Shown here in pieces: positions 25,824 through 33,826 of a stretch of 42,675 bases of DNA. The DNA comes from Candidatus Gastranaerophilales bacterium (GTDB lineage Bacteria; Cyanobacteriota; Vampirovibrionia; Gastranaerophilales; Gastranaerophilaceae), in assembly GCA_944325095.1 (NCBI GenBank), contig CALUYV010000007.1:1-42675 (forward strand). The letters are read 5' to 3'. The notes under the pieces were generated by a model that was given only the letters and a program-made list of their open reading frames with translations, ran no database searches and had not been told where the DNA came from. The translations under genes and the position numbers were made by a program. Position 1 is the first letter of the stretch; the number at the start of each line of letters is the position of its first letter.

Positions 25824-25854
25824 ATAGTACGAAATATTAAATAGTACGAAATAT
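25824..25854. repeat. Tandem 14-bp direct repeat upstream of speD
   Basis: ATAGTACGAAATAT occurs twice, at 25824-25837 and 25841-25854, with starts 17 bp apart. It lies just after the AT-rich -10 region (TATTATATTATATTATAG) and before the ribosome binding site AAAGGAG (25870-25876). It may be an operator or an RNA-level control element for speD. Confidence 0.6.
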
Positions 25855-25886
25855 ACATTTATTTATAGCAAAAGGAGATAAAAAAA

Positions 25887-26342
25887 TTGATTAATTCACC
25901 TTTAGACATGTTCGAAAGAAATGAGCAAATAGACGAAATCCATTTAGGACAGCACGTACTTGCGGAATTTTTTGAATGTGACCCTAACATCCTTAACAGT
26001 ATTGATAAGGTTGAGAAATACATGATGGATGCAGCATTAGAATGCGGAGCAACCATTGTACAAAAATGCTTCCATATGTTTAGTCCGTATGGAGTTTCTG
26101 GAGTCGTTATTATCTCTGAGAGCCATCTTGCAATTCATACATGGCCGGAATTGGGTTATGCCGCTGTTGATTTATTTACATGCGGTACAAAATGCGACCC
26201 GAAAGTTGCTTACGAATTTTTGAAGAAAAAATTCAGTTCCAAAAGAGCTTCTTTCAGCGAGTTAAAAAGAGGTATAATAACAAGAAAATCAATGAAAGTT
26301 ATTGAAAAACCTTTTGAAATAATGGAACAAATAGCAAGTTAA
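25887..26342 (+). CDS. speD: S-adenosylmethionine decarboxylase proenzyme
   Basis: Makes decarboxylated S-adenosylmethionine, the aminopropyl donor for spermidine. Pyruvoyl-dependent: the chain self-cleaves between Glu78 and Ser79 in SESHLAIHTWPE, and Ser79 becomes the pyruvoyl group. Conserved Cys and His are in DLFTCGTKCDP. 151 residues, a small bacterial type with a C-terminal extension (SFSELKRGIITRKSMKVIE). The start is TTG, supported by AAAGGAG 10 bases upstream; the alternative ATG at 25908 would lose seven residues. No spermidine synthase gene is adjacent. Confidence 0.95.
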   Translation: MINSPLDMFERNEQIDEIHLGQHVLAEFFECDPNILNSIDKVEKYMMDAALECGATIVQKCFHMFSPYGVSGVVIISESHLAIHTWPELGYAAVDLFTCGTKCDPKVAYEFLKKKFSSKRASFSELKRGIITRKSMKVIEKPFEIMEQIAS

Positions 26343-26380
26343 ATTAAAGAACATTAACAATTAAAAGTTAAAAAATTTAA

Positions 26381-26428
26381 ATAGCTTGATAGGAGAGAGT
26401 CAAAATAAATATTATCCTGTCAGGCTAT
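26381..26428 (+). terminator. Strong RNA hairpin between speD and the small gene (terminator or small RNA)
   Basis: ATAGCTTGATAGGA (26381-26394) pairs with TCCTGTCAGGCTAT (26415-26428), 14 pairs of which two are G-U wobbles, around a 20-base loop; TATATTTTCT follows. The wobble positions favour RNA rather than DNA function. It could be the speD terminator, a leader of the next gene, or part of a small RNA. Confidence 0.5.
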
Positions 26429-26511
26429 ATATTTTCTAAAATCAACAGATTTAATAGAATAATACAGTACAAAAGACTCAATAAAAAGTAAAAGTAGAAA
26501 AGGAGAAAAAA

Positions 26512-26739
26512 ATGAAAATTAATCAAGTATTACCAAGCACACATCTTATTGAAAAAACAGCAGCAAAAAATGTTAAAAAAACATTCTTAGATATAACAAA
26601 AGAATTAAATATTAAACCTTTACCAGTAGAAGAAAATATCAGTGAAGCATTAAAAATTAAATCTAACAACGATTTTTATTTTGACAGCAAAACCCCTACA
26701 GGTGCTGTAGAACTTCCGAAAATTGATTTTACTGTATAG
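26512..26739 (+). CDS. Small hypothetical protein (75 aa)
   Basis: A strong AAAAGGAG precedes the ATG. The 75-residue product is basic at the N-terminus (MKINQVLPSTHLIEKTAAKN), soluble, and without cysteine or membrane segment. No family is recognised. It lies 170 bp after speD, separated by a hairpin, and its end overlaps the convergent nnrD by 11 bp. Confidence 0.6.
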   Translation: MKINQVLPSTHLIEKTAAKNVKKTFLDITKELNIKPLPVEENISEALKIKSNNDFYFDSKTPTGAVELPKIDFTV

Positions 26740-27559
26740 TTTTTGATAACAAATTTTGTATAGCATAAGGGATAAAACTTACCAAATCTTCAGCCATTAC
26801 TGAGTATGCGGTAAGTTTTTCCTTTGCTAAATCTCCGCAAAGCCCGTGCAAATAAACCCCGAGGCATGAGGCTTCAAAAATATCTTTTCCCTGAGCAATC
26901 AGCCCTGTTATCATGCCGGCAAGCACATCTCCGGAACCTGCTTTCGCCATTGAATTATTACCTGTGGTATTTTCATAAAACTTACCATCAGAGGTTGTTA
27001 CAATAGTTTTATGTGTTTTCAAAACTGTAACACAATTGTATTTTTGTGAAATTCTTTCCGAACAGCCTTTTATATCTGATAAAATATCATCCAATGAACA
27101 GCCCAAAAGTCTTGCCGCTTCGCCCGGGTGAGGGGTAAATACGACATTTTTAAGATTTTGTTTGAGAAAAATATCAGGATTTTGCGAAATTATATTCAGT
27201 CCGTCAGCATCAATCAGCAAAGGGGTATTTTTATTTAGCGAACATAATAACTTTACAAACAAACTTTTATATTCTTCCCCCTGCGACAAGCCGCAGCCGG
27301 CTTCAACAACATCATAGGATTCAAGATTATCAAGAAGTCTTGAATGCGGGAGAAATACAATATTATGAGTTTGCGAAGCTACAATATCAATAACTCTGTC
27401 TGTTGAACACAAAAAACAGTATCCGCATCCGATTTTTAGGGTTGAAACACTTGATAAATAAGCAGCACCGGGCATATAGTCAGAACCTGCAAAATTCAAA
27501 ACTCTGCCATAGGTGCCTTTATTTGAAATTTCTTTTCTTTCCGGTAATTTATAATCCAT
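26729..27559 (-). CDS. nnrD: ADP-dependent (S)-NAD(P)H-hydrate dehydratase
   Basis: Repairs damaged NADH and NADPH by dehydrating the S-hydrate forms, using ADP (CARKD family, ribokinase-like fold). Signatures: NKGTYGRVLNFAGSDYMPGA near the N-terminus, the FTPHPGEAARLLG substrate motif and the nucleotide-binding NSMAKAGSGDVLAGMITGL. 276 residues, so it lacks the N-terminal epimerase domain (NnrE) often fused in other bacteria, and no separate nnrE is in view. The start overlaps trmL by 11 bp. It is the last gene of an eight-gene minus-strand run. Confidence 0.93.
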   Translation of the reverse strand: MDYKLPERKEISNKGTYGRVLNFAGSDYMPGAAYLSSVSTLKIGCGYCFLCSTDRVIDIVASQTHNIVFLPHSRLLDNLESYDVVEAGCGLSQGEEYKSLFVKLLCSLNKNTPLLIDADGLNIISQNPDIFLKQNLKNVVFTPHPGEAARLLGCSLDDILSDIKGCSERISQKYNCVTVLKTHKTIVTTSDGKFYENTTGNNSMAKAGSGDVLAGMITGLIAQGKDIFEASCLGVYLHGLCGDLAKEKLTAYSVMAEDLVSFIPYAIQNLLSKTIQ

Positions 27560-28001
27560 TTTGTCTTATCGCCTCATAAGCAACTATTGCCACAGAATTT
27601 GATAAATTTAAACTCCTCTGTCCGTCCTTCATCGGGATAGTTCTTGCATGGGAATCTTTTACATATTTTTCCGGCAGTCCTCTTGTTTCCGGCCCGAATA
27701 CAATAAAATCACCGTCTTTAAATTTGATATCCGTATATAATTTATCAGTTTTGGTCGTCAAATAATAAAAAGTACCTTCCGGAAACTCTTTATATAAATC
27801 TTCCATAGAATCGACCTTATGCAAATCCACGCTGTCCCAGTAATCCAAACCGGCCCGTTTTGTGTATTTGCTGCTCAATGAAAATCCGAGTTTCCCGACA
27901 AGATATAAACTTGCACCGCAGCAGGCGCATAACCTTGCGATATTTCCGGTATTCTGCGGGATTTCCGGTTCATAAAGAACAATATTGAGTTTACTTGCCA
28001 T
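27549..28001 (-). CDS. trmL: tRNA (cytidine/uridine-2'-O-)-methyltransferase TrmL
   Basis: SPOUT-family enzyme that methylates the wobble nucleotide 34 of tRNA-Leu isoacceptors. I start at the ATG at 27999-28001 (MASKLNIVLYEPEIPQNTGN), giving 150 residues; the frame extends 10 codons into the upstream gene, which is unlikely. SPOUT knot motifs: FGPETRGLPEKYV and the end of the knot RTIPMKDGQRSLNLSNSVAI. Overlaps the neighbouring genes on both sides by 11 bp. Confidence 0.92.
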   Translation of the reverse strand: MASKLNIVLYEPEIPQNTGNIARLCACCGASLYLVGKLGFSLSSKYTKRAGLDYWDSVDLHKVDSMEDLYKEFPEGTFYYLTTKTDKLYTDIKFKDGDFIVFGPETRGLPEKYVKDSHARTIPMKDGQRSLNLSNSVAIVAYEAIRQNGL

Positions 28002-28608
28002 CGTTAAACAACTTTCCGCTTTCCGCAACAACAGGAATTGCTCGAACTACACAGAAAATAATTGCAATCCACGCAAGAATTTCGGCAACAATTCGTATAA
28101 TATTTGCAGCTTCCAGATTTAAATCAGGGATATAGGCGGTAATTATCAAAACAAATGCCGCAACTTTTGCAACAGCATAACTTATTCTCATAAATTTTGA
28201 AGCGCATATAAATTTACCCCAGGCAGTTGACTGCATGGATTTTTCGCCGAATGCCGTCATACCCTTTGACAGTGCAACACTTCTTATCCCGTCAGTTGTG
28301 AATGCTCTTGCGATACATACAATAGGAAATAAAATATTTAACCAGCCCATAACCGCAAACGCAATCCAGTAAGAAGCCTCTACAATTCTATCGCCCATAA
28401 TATCAAGCACAGAACCCCATTCTGAAGATTGGTTGTATTTACGGGCAATATATCCGTCAACACCGTCCATTGCAAATGCTATAATAGTTAACACAACCGA
28501 TGCAATATAAGCAGGCATTGTTTCCGCATATAACAAACCGATTGCCGCAAAAGCAACAAAAACTCTGGTTACGGAAACAATATTCGCTGTATTATTTTTT
28601 ATATCCAT
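27991..28608 (-). CDS. CDP-alcohol phosphatidyltransferase family protein
   Basis: Membrane enzyme that transfers a phosphatidyl group from CDP-diacylglycerol to an alcohol. The full signature D-x2-DG-x2-AR-x8-G-x3-D-x3-D is present at about residues 48-71 (DGVDGYIAR then GSVLDIMGD). 205 residues with around five or six hydrophobic segments. It might be a phosphatidylglycerophosphate synthase (PgsA) or a related enzyme; the alcohol cannot be told from sequence. AGAGGT lies about 11 bases before the ATG. Cotranscribed with trmL and the Gfo/Idh gene. Confidence 0.85.
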   Translation of the reverse strand: MDIKNNTANIVSVTRVFVAFAAIGLLYAETMPAYIASVVLTIIAFAMDGVDGYIARKYNQSSEWGSVLDIMGDRIVEASYWIAFAVMGWLNILFPIVCIARAFTTDGIRSVALSKGMTAFGEKSMQSTAWGKFICASKFMRISYAVAKVAAFVLIITAYIPDLNLEAANIIRIVAEILAWIAIIFCVVRAIPVVAESGKLFNDGK

Positions 28609-28632
28609 TATTAACTTATACCTCTTTCTTAT

Positions 28633-29637
28633 TTACTTAATTTTCTTTGATCTTGATAATGCAAAATTCATGTGATCAAGATTACGAACTCTGTCGCCAA
28701 GCATAATTTTTTCAGCTTCTTCAAGAATACTTACAACAATAAACCCGTTTTCTCCATCCGAGCGGGCTTTTTTGCCTGTTTCGCAGCAACTGATGAAATG
28801 CTGGCACTCAAGTTTGAGAGGCTCTATTTCCAGATAATCTAACTGGACATTTTCAATTGTTCCTGCTTTATAGTTATCATAAATTGTCAATTTATGTTCA
28901 GGCACGGTATCATCAAGAATAGCAGTGGCTTTTGTACCACGCACAAGCAGTTGTACATGTTTTCTCGGAGTAATCCAACTGTCCGTAATATGCGCAATAG
29001 CACCGCCTTCCATCAAAATTCCGATATGGGTAATATCCATAATGTCGTTTCCGTCAGATGAACATCCGATTGCCGAAATTACCCGCTGCGGATTCTTGCC
29101 GAGAACATAACTTATCATTGAAACATCATGAGGAGCCAAATCCCACATGACACTTCTGTCATTTTTGAAATAATTTATATTAAGTCTGTCGCTCTGGGCA
29201 TAAACAATATCACCAAGAACACCCTCTTCAACAAGCATTTTTAATCTGTTTACCGCCGGATGATATAAAAGCAGATGACCGACCATTAAAACAAGACCTT
29301 TGCTGTCTGCAAGTTCTTTTAAATCTTTTGCTTCCTGCGCAACTGTCGATATAGGCTTTTCTACATACACATGTTTTCCGGCTTCCAGCATTGCCTTTAC
29401 AAATTTAAAATGCGTATGGCTCGGGGTAACAACGACAACACCCATAATTTCATCATTATTCAAAATATCGTGAAAATCTTTTGTTGTCTTTACATTCGGA
29501 TACTGTTCCCTTACTTTTGCAAGATTATCATCATCCAAATCACAGACCATACCCAGCGCATTCAAATTGTAAAAATTACGGACAATATTTCTTCCCCATA
29601 AACCGCAACCTAAAACTGCTATTTTTTTCTCACCCAT
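28633..29637 (-). CDS. Gfo/Idh/MocA family NAD(P)-dependent dehydrogenase
   Basis: An oxidoreductase of sugar or sugar-nucleotide type, 334 residues. The N-terminal Rossmann fold has LGCGLWGRNIVRNF; the family catalytic motif EKP is in HVYVEKPIS (about residues 93-101); MVGHLLLYHPAVNRLK and WDLAPHDVSMISYVLG follow. The last two resemble the WlbA/WbpB-type dehydrogenases acting on UDP-N-acetyl sugars, which would fit the adjacent glycosyltransferase and a surface-polysaccharide role, but the substrate is inferred. AGGGA precedes the ATG. Confidence 0.85.
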   Translation of the reverse strand: MGEKKIAVLGCGLWGRNIVRNFYNLNALGMVCDLDDDNLAKVREQYPNVKTTKDFHDILNNDEIMGVVVVTPSHTHFKFVKAMLEAGKHVYVEKPISTVAQEAKDLKELADSKGLVLMVGHLLLYHPAVNRLKMLVEEGVLGDIVYAQSDRLNINYFKNDRSVMWDLAPHDVSMISYVLGKNPQRVISAIGCSSDGNDIMDITHIGILMEGGAIAHITDSWITPRKHVQLLVRGTKATAILDDTVPEHKLTIYDNYKAGTIENVQLDYLEIEPLKLECQHFISCCETGKKARSDGENGFIVVSILEEAEKIMLGDRVRNLDHMNFALSRSKKIK

Positions 29638-29740
29638 ATTTCCCTAACTTTCTTATATAAAACTAAACTATATCTTAATTATAAACGCGAAAGATTAATA
29701 AGCAAACTGTTTACACGAAACATTAAAAACAAATTTACAA

Positions 29741-30610
29741 TTATCTTTGCTGCGCTCTCTGGTTTCTGACGGCTTCCAAACGCAGATTATACATCTGTTG
29801 ATAACGTTCATAAAACAAATCATGATCTTCTTCCGGAAAACACTGCACAAGTTTGTCAAGCAGCGGCTTCGGGATTTCCGAAAGTTTAACCATTCTGTCC
29901 AAAATTTCATTATTAACAGGATAAAAAGGTTTGTAATTTTTATAAAAAATATGATTACATTCCGCTTCTGCCTGAACAGAATGCTTAACAGCCTCAACAC
30001 CCATTTTATAAGTCACAACAGTGTTGTCAAACAAAACCCCCTTGTATCCCTGCAATACAAGCCTTATAATTAAATCGTAATCAGCCAGAAGTTTAAATTT
30101 TTCGTCAAATCCCCGTAATTCATTGAGCACGGATTTTTTATAAATAACGGCCTGCCTTGCACAAGGCGCAACCTGAAAAACATTGAGCATAGCAGGAACA
30201 AATTGAAATACCGAGCCATCCGGCTGGCAGCAATATGCAGGAAAGAAACAAAAATCAGCGTCCTCTGCTTCCATAACACTTACAATATCCGCAATAGCGG
30301 TTATATCATGATAAAAATCATCACAACTCAAAAACCCGACATATTTGCCTTTTGCACGAAGAAGCCCCTTATTCATTGCATCAAATTTTCCTCTGTCCGG
30401 TTCTGAGAAAAAATTTAAAAATCCGGCATTTTTATATTCTTTCAAAATAACCTGAGTTCCGTCAGATGATGCATTATCAATAACAAGATGTTCGATATAT
30501 TCATAAGACTGTCTGTCAAGCAGATTTATAAGCAGGGTAAAATCATCAGACTGCCCCTGTTCTACAATATTATAGGTAGGTGTTATTATTGTTACTTCCG
30601 GTTCATACAT
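29741..30610 (-). CDS. Family 2 glycosyltransferase
   Basis: GT-A fold inverting glycosyltransferase, 289 residues, with EVTIITPTYNIVEQG at the start, EHLVIDNASSDGTQVI, EPDRGKFDAMNKGLLRAKG and the metal-binding FLSCDDFY. The acceptor side contains FKLLADYDLIIRLVLQGY. It resembles GT2 enzymes of the kind used for polysaccharide assembly. Cytosolic, no membrane segment. AAGGA lies upstream of the ATG. Lies between dacB and the dehydrogenase on the same strand. Confidence 0.88.
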   Translation of the reverse strand: MYEPEVTIITPTYNIVEQGQSDDFTLLINLLDRQSYEYIEHLVIDNASSDGTQVILKEYKNAGFLNFFSEPDRGKFDAMNKGLLRAKGKYVGFLSCDDFYHDITAIADIVSVMEAEDADFCFFPAYCCQPDGSVFQFVPAMLNVFQVAPCARQAVIYKKSVLNELRGFDEKFKLLADYDLIIRLVLQGYKGVLFDNTVVTYKMGVEAVKHSVQAEAECNHIFYKNYKPFYPVNNEILDRMVKLSEIPKPLLDKLVQCFPEEDHDLFYERYQQMYNLRLEAVRNQRAQQR

Positions 30611-30628
30611 AATGTAATATCCTTATTT

Positions 30629-31975
30629 TTAATAATTCATATACAAATTACGAAGAATCTGCTCTTCAATATTAGCCTTATCTGCAGCAGAAGTTCTTGC
30701 ATCATTTATCATAATATCAAAAGCATACAACTTGCCCCGTTTTGAAGTCAAATAACCGGCAATAGCACTTGTATCAGCTAAAGTTCCTGTTTTTGCATAC
30801 AAGTTGCCTTTAAAATACAGCATCCTGTTTTTCAAAGTACCTTCAGACGGAGTCGGTAAAAGTTCCTTAAATTCTTCAAATTCTTCTGATAATGCTCTAT
30901 TCATAAGAAATTCCGTCATAAATTCAGATGTCATAAGGTTGTTTTTGGAAACCCCGCTGCCATCAACAATTTTAATATCCCGCGGAGTTATATCCAATTT
31001 TTCAAAATAAGCATTAACCATTTTTAAAGAATTTTCAAAAGAACCCTGCGCATTAGCATACACTGCGCCGCTCATTTTAAACAGAGTTTCTGCCGCAAGA
31101 TTGTCGCTGCTTTTCAATATCAATGGAAGAATTTTATCAAGTCCGTGCTCAACTTCACCCACAAGATAAACATCTTTAGCAGGAAGTTTTGCCGGAGTTA
31201 TTTTTGAATAATATTCAAAATTTTCATCTCTGATTACATCTTCAAGACTTAAAATAAAATTCAATCTCGGACTTGCAATAGGTACGGCAAGCGACATTTT
31301 TTTCGATACGGTACCTGCGATATTCAACATATTAGGAATTTCGGTATTTTTAGACACTCCTACATTAGAAGAGGCTGAACGATTTGTCTTGGTATAATTC
31401 ATGAAAGTCAGCGGATAATTTGACCGCATTGCAATATTTGCAGGGCTTTGATTAACCGACGGATCAATATCAAAATAAACAAGATTCTTATCCAGATTAT
31501 ACACACTGAACTTCGGCATCGCAGGATTTAAAGAATCATCCCACTGCCAGCCTTCGCCCCATTCGTGCTTATCAAAAACGGAATCATCAATATATATATT
31601 CTTAGGAGTTATTTTTTTTGCCTTTGCCGCACGGATAAGTTTTGCAAGATCCCCCGACTTTAAAAGCGGATCTCCGGACAATTTAAAATATAAGTCATTG
31701 TTAGTGCTTTTATATAAACCGGTTTTAAAATTATAATCAGCACCGAGAGCATCAACGGCAGCTGCTGCTGTAATCAATTTGAGTGTTGAAGCCGGATACA
31801 TTGGAGATGTTTCATTGAGCGAATATACAGTGTCGCCGGTTTGAACATTTTTTATCATAACCGAAACAGCCCCTTTATTAACGCCCATTTTATCAAGCAT
31901 CTTATTTATCGACTCGGCATAACCTGCAGTAATTGATAACATAAGAACAACTATTAAACAAACTAGTTTTTGCAT
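30629..31975 (-). CDS. dacB: D-alanyl-D-alanine carboxypeptidase/endopeptidase, PBP4 type (peptidase S13)
   Basis: Trims and cuts peptidoglycan stem peptides outside the cytoplasmic membrane. A signal peptide covers residues 1-20 (LVCLIVVLMLSITAGYA). Penicillin-binding motifs: SxxK at 63-66 (PASTLKLI), SxN as SSDNLAAETL, and KTG in LYAKTGTLAD. 448 residues fits DacB/PBP4. Its start overlaps the nitrilase gene by 13 bp with GAGGTGA upstream. Confidence 0.92.
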   Translation of the reverse strand: MQKLVCLIVVLMLSITAGYAESINKMLDKMGVNKGAVSVMIKNVQTGDTVYSLNETSPMYPASTLKLITAAAAVDALGADYNFKTGLYKSTNNDLYFKLSGDPLLKSGDLAKLIRAAKAKKITPKNIYIDDSVFDKHEWGEGWQWDDSLNPAMPKFSVYNLDKNLVYFDIDPSVNQSPANIAMRSNYPLTFMNYTKTNRSASSNVGVSKNTEIPNMLNIAGTVSKKMSLAVPIASPRLNFILSLEDVIRDENFEYYSKITPAKLPAKDVYLVGEVEHGLDKILPLILKSSDNLAAETLFKMSGAVYANAQGSFENSLKMVNAYFEKLDITPRDIKIVDGSGVSKNNLMTSEFMTEFLMNRALSEEFEEFKELLPTPSEGTLKNRMLYFKGNLYAKTGTLADTSAIAGYLTSKRGKLYAFDIMINDARTSAADKANIEEQILRNLYMNY

Positions 31976-32787
31976 AATAATTTCACCTCGTAATTATCTC
32001 TGATATCTCTCAATGTCGGGGATTTTGTTCTGAATTCGTACATCATTTCCAAATCCAAAACTCCTGAAACAATGCCTTCGCCCGACAAAATAGAAACAAC
32101 TTCTTTTCCTTCGTAATCAATAATTCTTGATTCTCCAAGATTATATTCATTGTTTTTAATATAACCTGATTGAGTAAGGGCAACCATATAACACTGATTT
32201 TCTACAGCCCTAGATTTTGTCATAATTTCCCATGGAACGGCTTTTTTAAAGCCCCATGCAGCGCAGTTTATTAAAACATCTGCACCTGCCTTCATATACG
32301 CTCTGTATATTTCCGGGAATCTAATATCATAACAGATAGTCAACCCGAATTTTACATCGTCCAATTCGACCATAACAGGAGAATCGCCTGCTGATACATA
32401 TTTATCTTCATCACAGCCGTAATAAGAATATAAATGATTTTTTGAATAAGCAGCAATAAGATTGCCGCTCCTGTCATAAACAGGGCAAGTATTATAATAT
32501 TTCCCGTCTTTAATTGTAATGTAACTTCCGCCGATAATATTTATTGAATTCTTTTTTGCAATATAAGAAAGAAAATCATGAACGGAACCCTCTCCGAGAG
32601 TTTGAGCAGAAGCCCTGAACGAAGCACAATCCCACCCGACCGTCCAGACTTCCGGAAGCACGAGTACATCAGAATCTGAAGGAAGTCTGTATTCTAACAA
32701 ATCCTTTACCTTGTTAATATTTGCTTCGACTTCACCAATAATTGATGACATCTGAAGCATAGAAATTTTTACTTCTTTTTTTGCCAT
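31963..32787 (-). CDS. Carbon-nitrogen hydrolase (nitrilase superfamily)
   Basis: 274 residues with the Glu-Lys-Cys triad: Glu in VLPEVWTVG, Lys in AYSKNHLYSYYG and Cys in FGLTICYDIRFPEIYR. These segments resemble omega-amidase/Nit2-type enzymes that clear deaminated glutamine, but deaminated glutathione amidase is also possible; substrate is not certain. The start overlaps the preceding acyltransferase gene by 19 bp, and its end overlaps dacB. Confidence 0.9.
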   Translation of the reverse strand: MAKKEVKISMLQMSSIIGEVEANINKVKDLLEYRLPSDSDVLVLPEVWTVGWDCASFRASAQTLGEGSVHDFLSYIAKKNSINIIGGSYITIKDGKYYNTCPVYDRSGNLIAAYSKNHLYSYYGCDEDKYVSAGDSPVMVELDDVKFGLTICYDIRFPEIYRAYMKAGADVLINCAAWGFKKAVPWEIMTKSRAVENQCYMVALTQSGYIKNNEYNLGESRIIDYEGKEVVSILSGEGIVSGVLDLEMMYEFRTKSPTLRDIRDNYEVKLLCKN

Positions 32788-33437
32788 AACTTTAACTTCT
32801 TTGCTTCTTTGTAGCGATCCGCTGCCAGTTTTTGCAGGTTTAACAAAGATTCTTTAATTTCTTCTGCCACCTGTTCATCCGTTTTACCGTCAGTATAAAT
32901 AGGCTCGCCGTATGTATTTAAAAGCCATGTAGGCCCAAACGGACAGGTCATTTTATCCCAAGTCGGAAATCTCAGAAATGTCAAATTGTCAGAATACCAG
33001 TCAACCGGTACAATAGGAACACCTGCTTCCCTCGCAAGAGTAATTGCACCATGTTTTACTGAATGCAAAGGACCTTTTGGCCCGTCAACCATAATTGCAA
33101 TATTTTCACCGTTTTTTAACTTTGTAATCATTTGCAAAGTCCCCGATACTGAACCACGGCGGCCAGATGAACCTCTGCAGGTCTGGTATCCGAGTTTTCT
33201 TGCTATAGCAGAAATTATTTCCCCGTCAATTGATGTGCTGATTAAAATATTAACATTCCCGCGGTCAGGCAAACCGTGTACGCAAAACTGGTTTCCATGC
33301 CACATTACATAAATACACGGAGAAATTCCGGGATTATTATATTCCGCAATATAAGTCAACTTATCCTGAATTCTCATCCAGGAATATACCCCGTCTGCAA
33401 CTTTTGACATGTTTTTCTTATTAATCAGCCTGACCAT
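32769..33437 (-). CDS. DUF374 lysophospholipid acyltransferase-like protein
   Basis: 222 residues of the DUF374/LPLAT family: MWHGNQF (substrate or acyltransferase-type His, residues about 49-55), ISTSIDGEIISAIA, TCRGSSGRRGSVSG and MVDGPKGPLHSVKHG. The family resembles LpxL-type acyltransferases but its substrate is not known. First gene of the eight-gene run. No ribosome binding site is visible; TATAAT (33447-33452, minus strand) is 9 bases before the ATG, leaving at most a leader of a few bases. Confidence 0.85.
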   Translation of the reverse strand: MVRLINKKNMSKVADGVYSWMRIQDKLTYIAEYNNPGISPCIYVMWHGNQFCVHGLPDRGNVNILISTSIDGEIISAIARKLGYQTCRGSSGRRGSVSGTLQMITKLKNGENIAIMVDGPKGPLHSVKHGAITLAREAGVPIVPVDWYSDNLTFLRFPTWDKMTCPFGPTWLLNTYGEPIYTDGKTDEQVAEEIKESLLNLQKLAADRYKEAKKLKLWQKKK

Positions 33438-33446
33438 AATATGCTA

Positions 33447-33452
33447 ATTATA
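33447..33452 (-). promoter_or_regulatory. -10 box of the eight-gene minus-strand operon
   Basis: A perfect TATAAT nine bases before the first ATG (DUF374 gene), implying a leader of about three bases. No Shine-Dalgarno sequence. Confidence 0.5.
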
Positions 33453-33611
33453 ACACACAAATAGGGATAAAATAAAACAAAATTTACAAAACGATTGACT
33501 TTAAAAAACTTTTATCTTAGGATAGAAGAGCAGATGAAAATTTGCAGGGCAGGAATCCAAAAACTGCAATATCTCGTAGTTTATCAAAAGGATTACCGCC
33601 GGCCCCGTTAA

Positions 33612-33688
33612 CGGGATGTAGCGCAGTTTGGTAGCGCACCTCGCTTGGGACGAGGGGGTCGCACGTTCAAATCGTGTCATCCCGACCA
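33612..33688 (+). tRNA. tRNA-Pro (anticodon UGG)
   Basis: Acceptor stem CGGGATG (33612-33618) pairs with CATCCCG (33678-33684), followed by discriminator A and an encoded CCA (33686-33688). The anticodon stem CCTCG/CGAGG encloses loop CTTGGGA with TGG, so it reads proline codons. The T loop reads TTCAAAT. D-arm GCGC-AGTTTGGTA-GCGC is present. The molecule is 77 bases, with a terminator just downstream. Confidence 0.97.
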
Positions 33689-33693
33689 TTTTT

Positions 33694-33721
33694 AAAAGAA
33701 CCGCTATGCGGTTCTTTTTTT
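33694..33721 (+). terminator. Rho-independent terminator of the tRNA-Pro gene
   Basis: GAACCGC/GCGGTTC stem (33698-33704, 33708-33714), a TAT loop, then seven T (33715-33721). It lies six bases after the tRNA. Confidence 0.9.
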
Positions 33722-33826
33722 GTCGGTTTAGAGTGCCATTTCAAGGTCTGAATATTTCTTTGCACACAAAACCGCATGCAGCCTGCTCAAACCATACTCC
33801 CAATCTGATACCGATTAAACCGGAGG

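Noticed and set aside
33501-33689. 62-codon minus-strand frame, MVGMTRFERATPSSQARCATKLRYIP...
   Set aside because: It is the reverse complement of the tRNA-Pro gene plus flank, a classic false gene over a tRNA.
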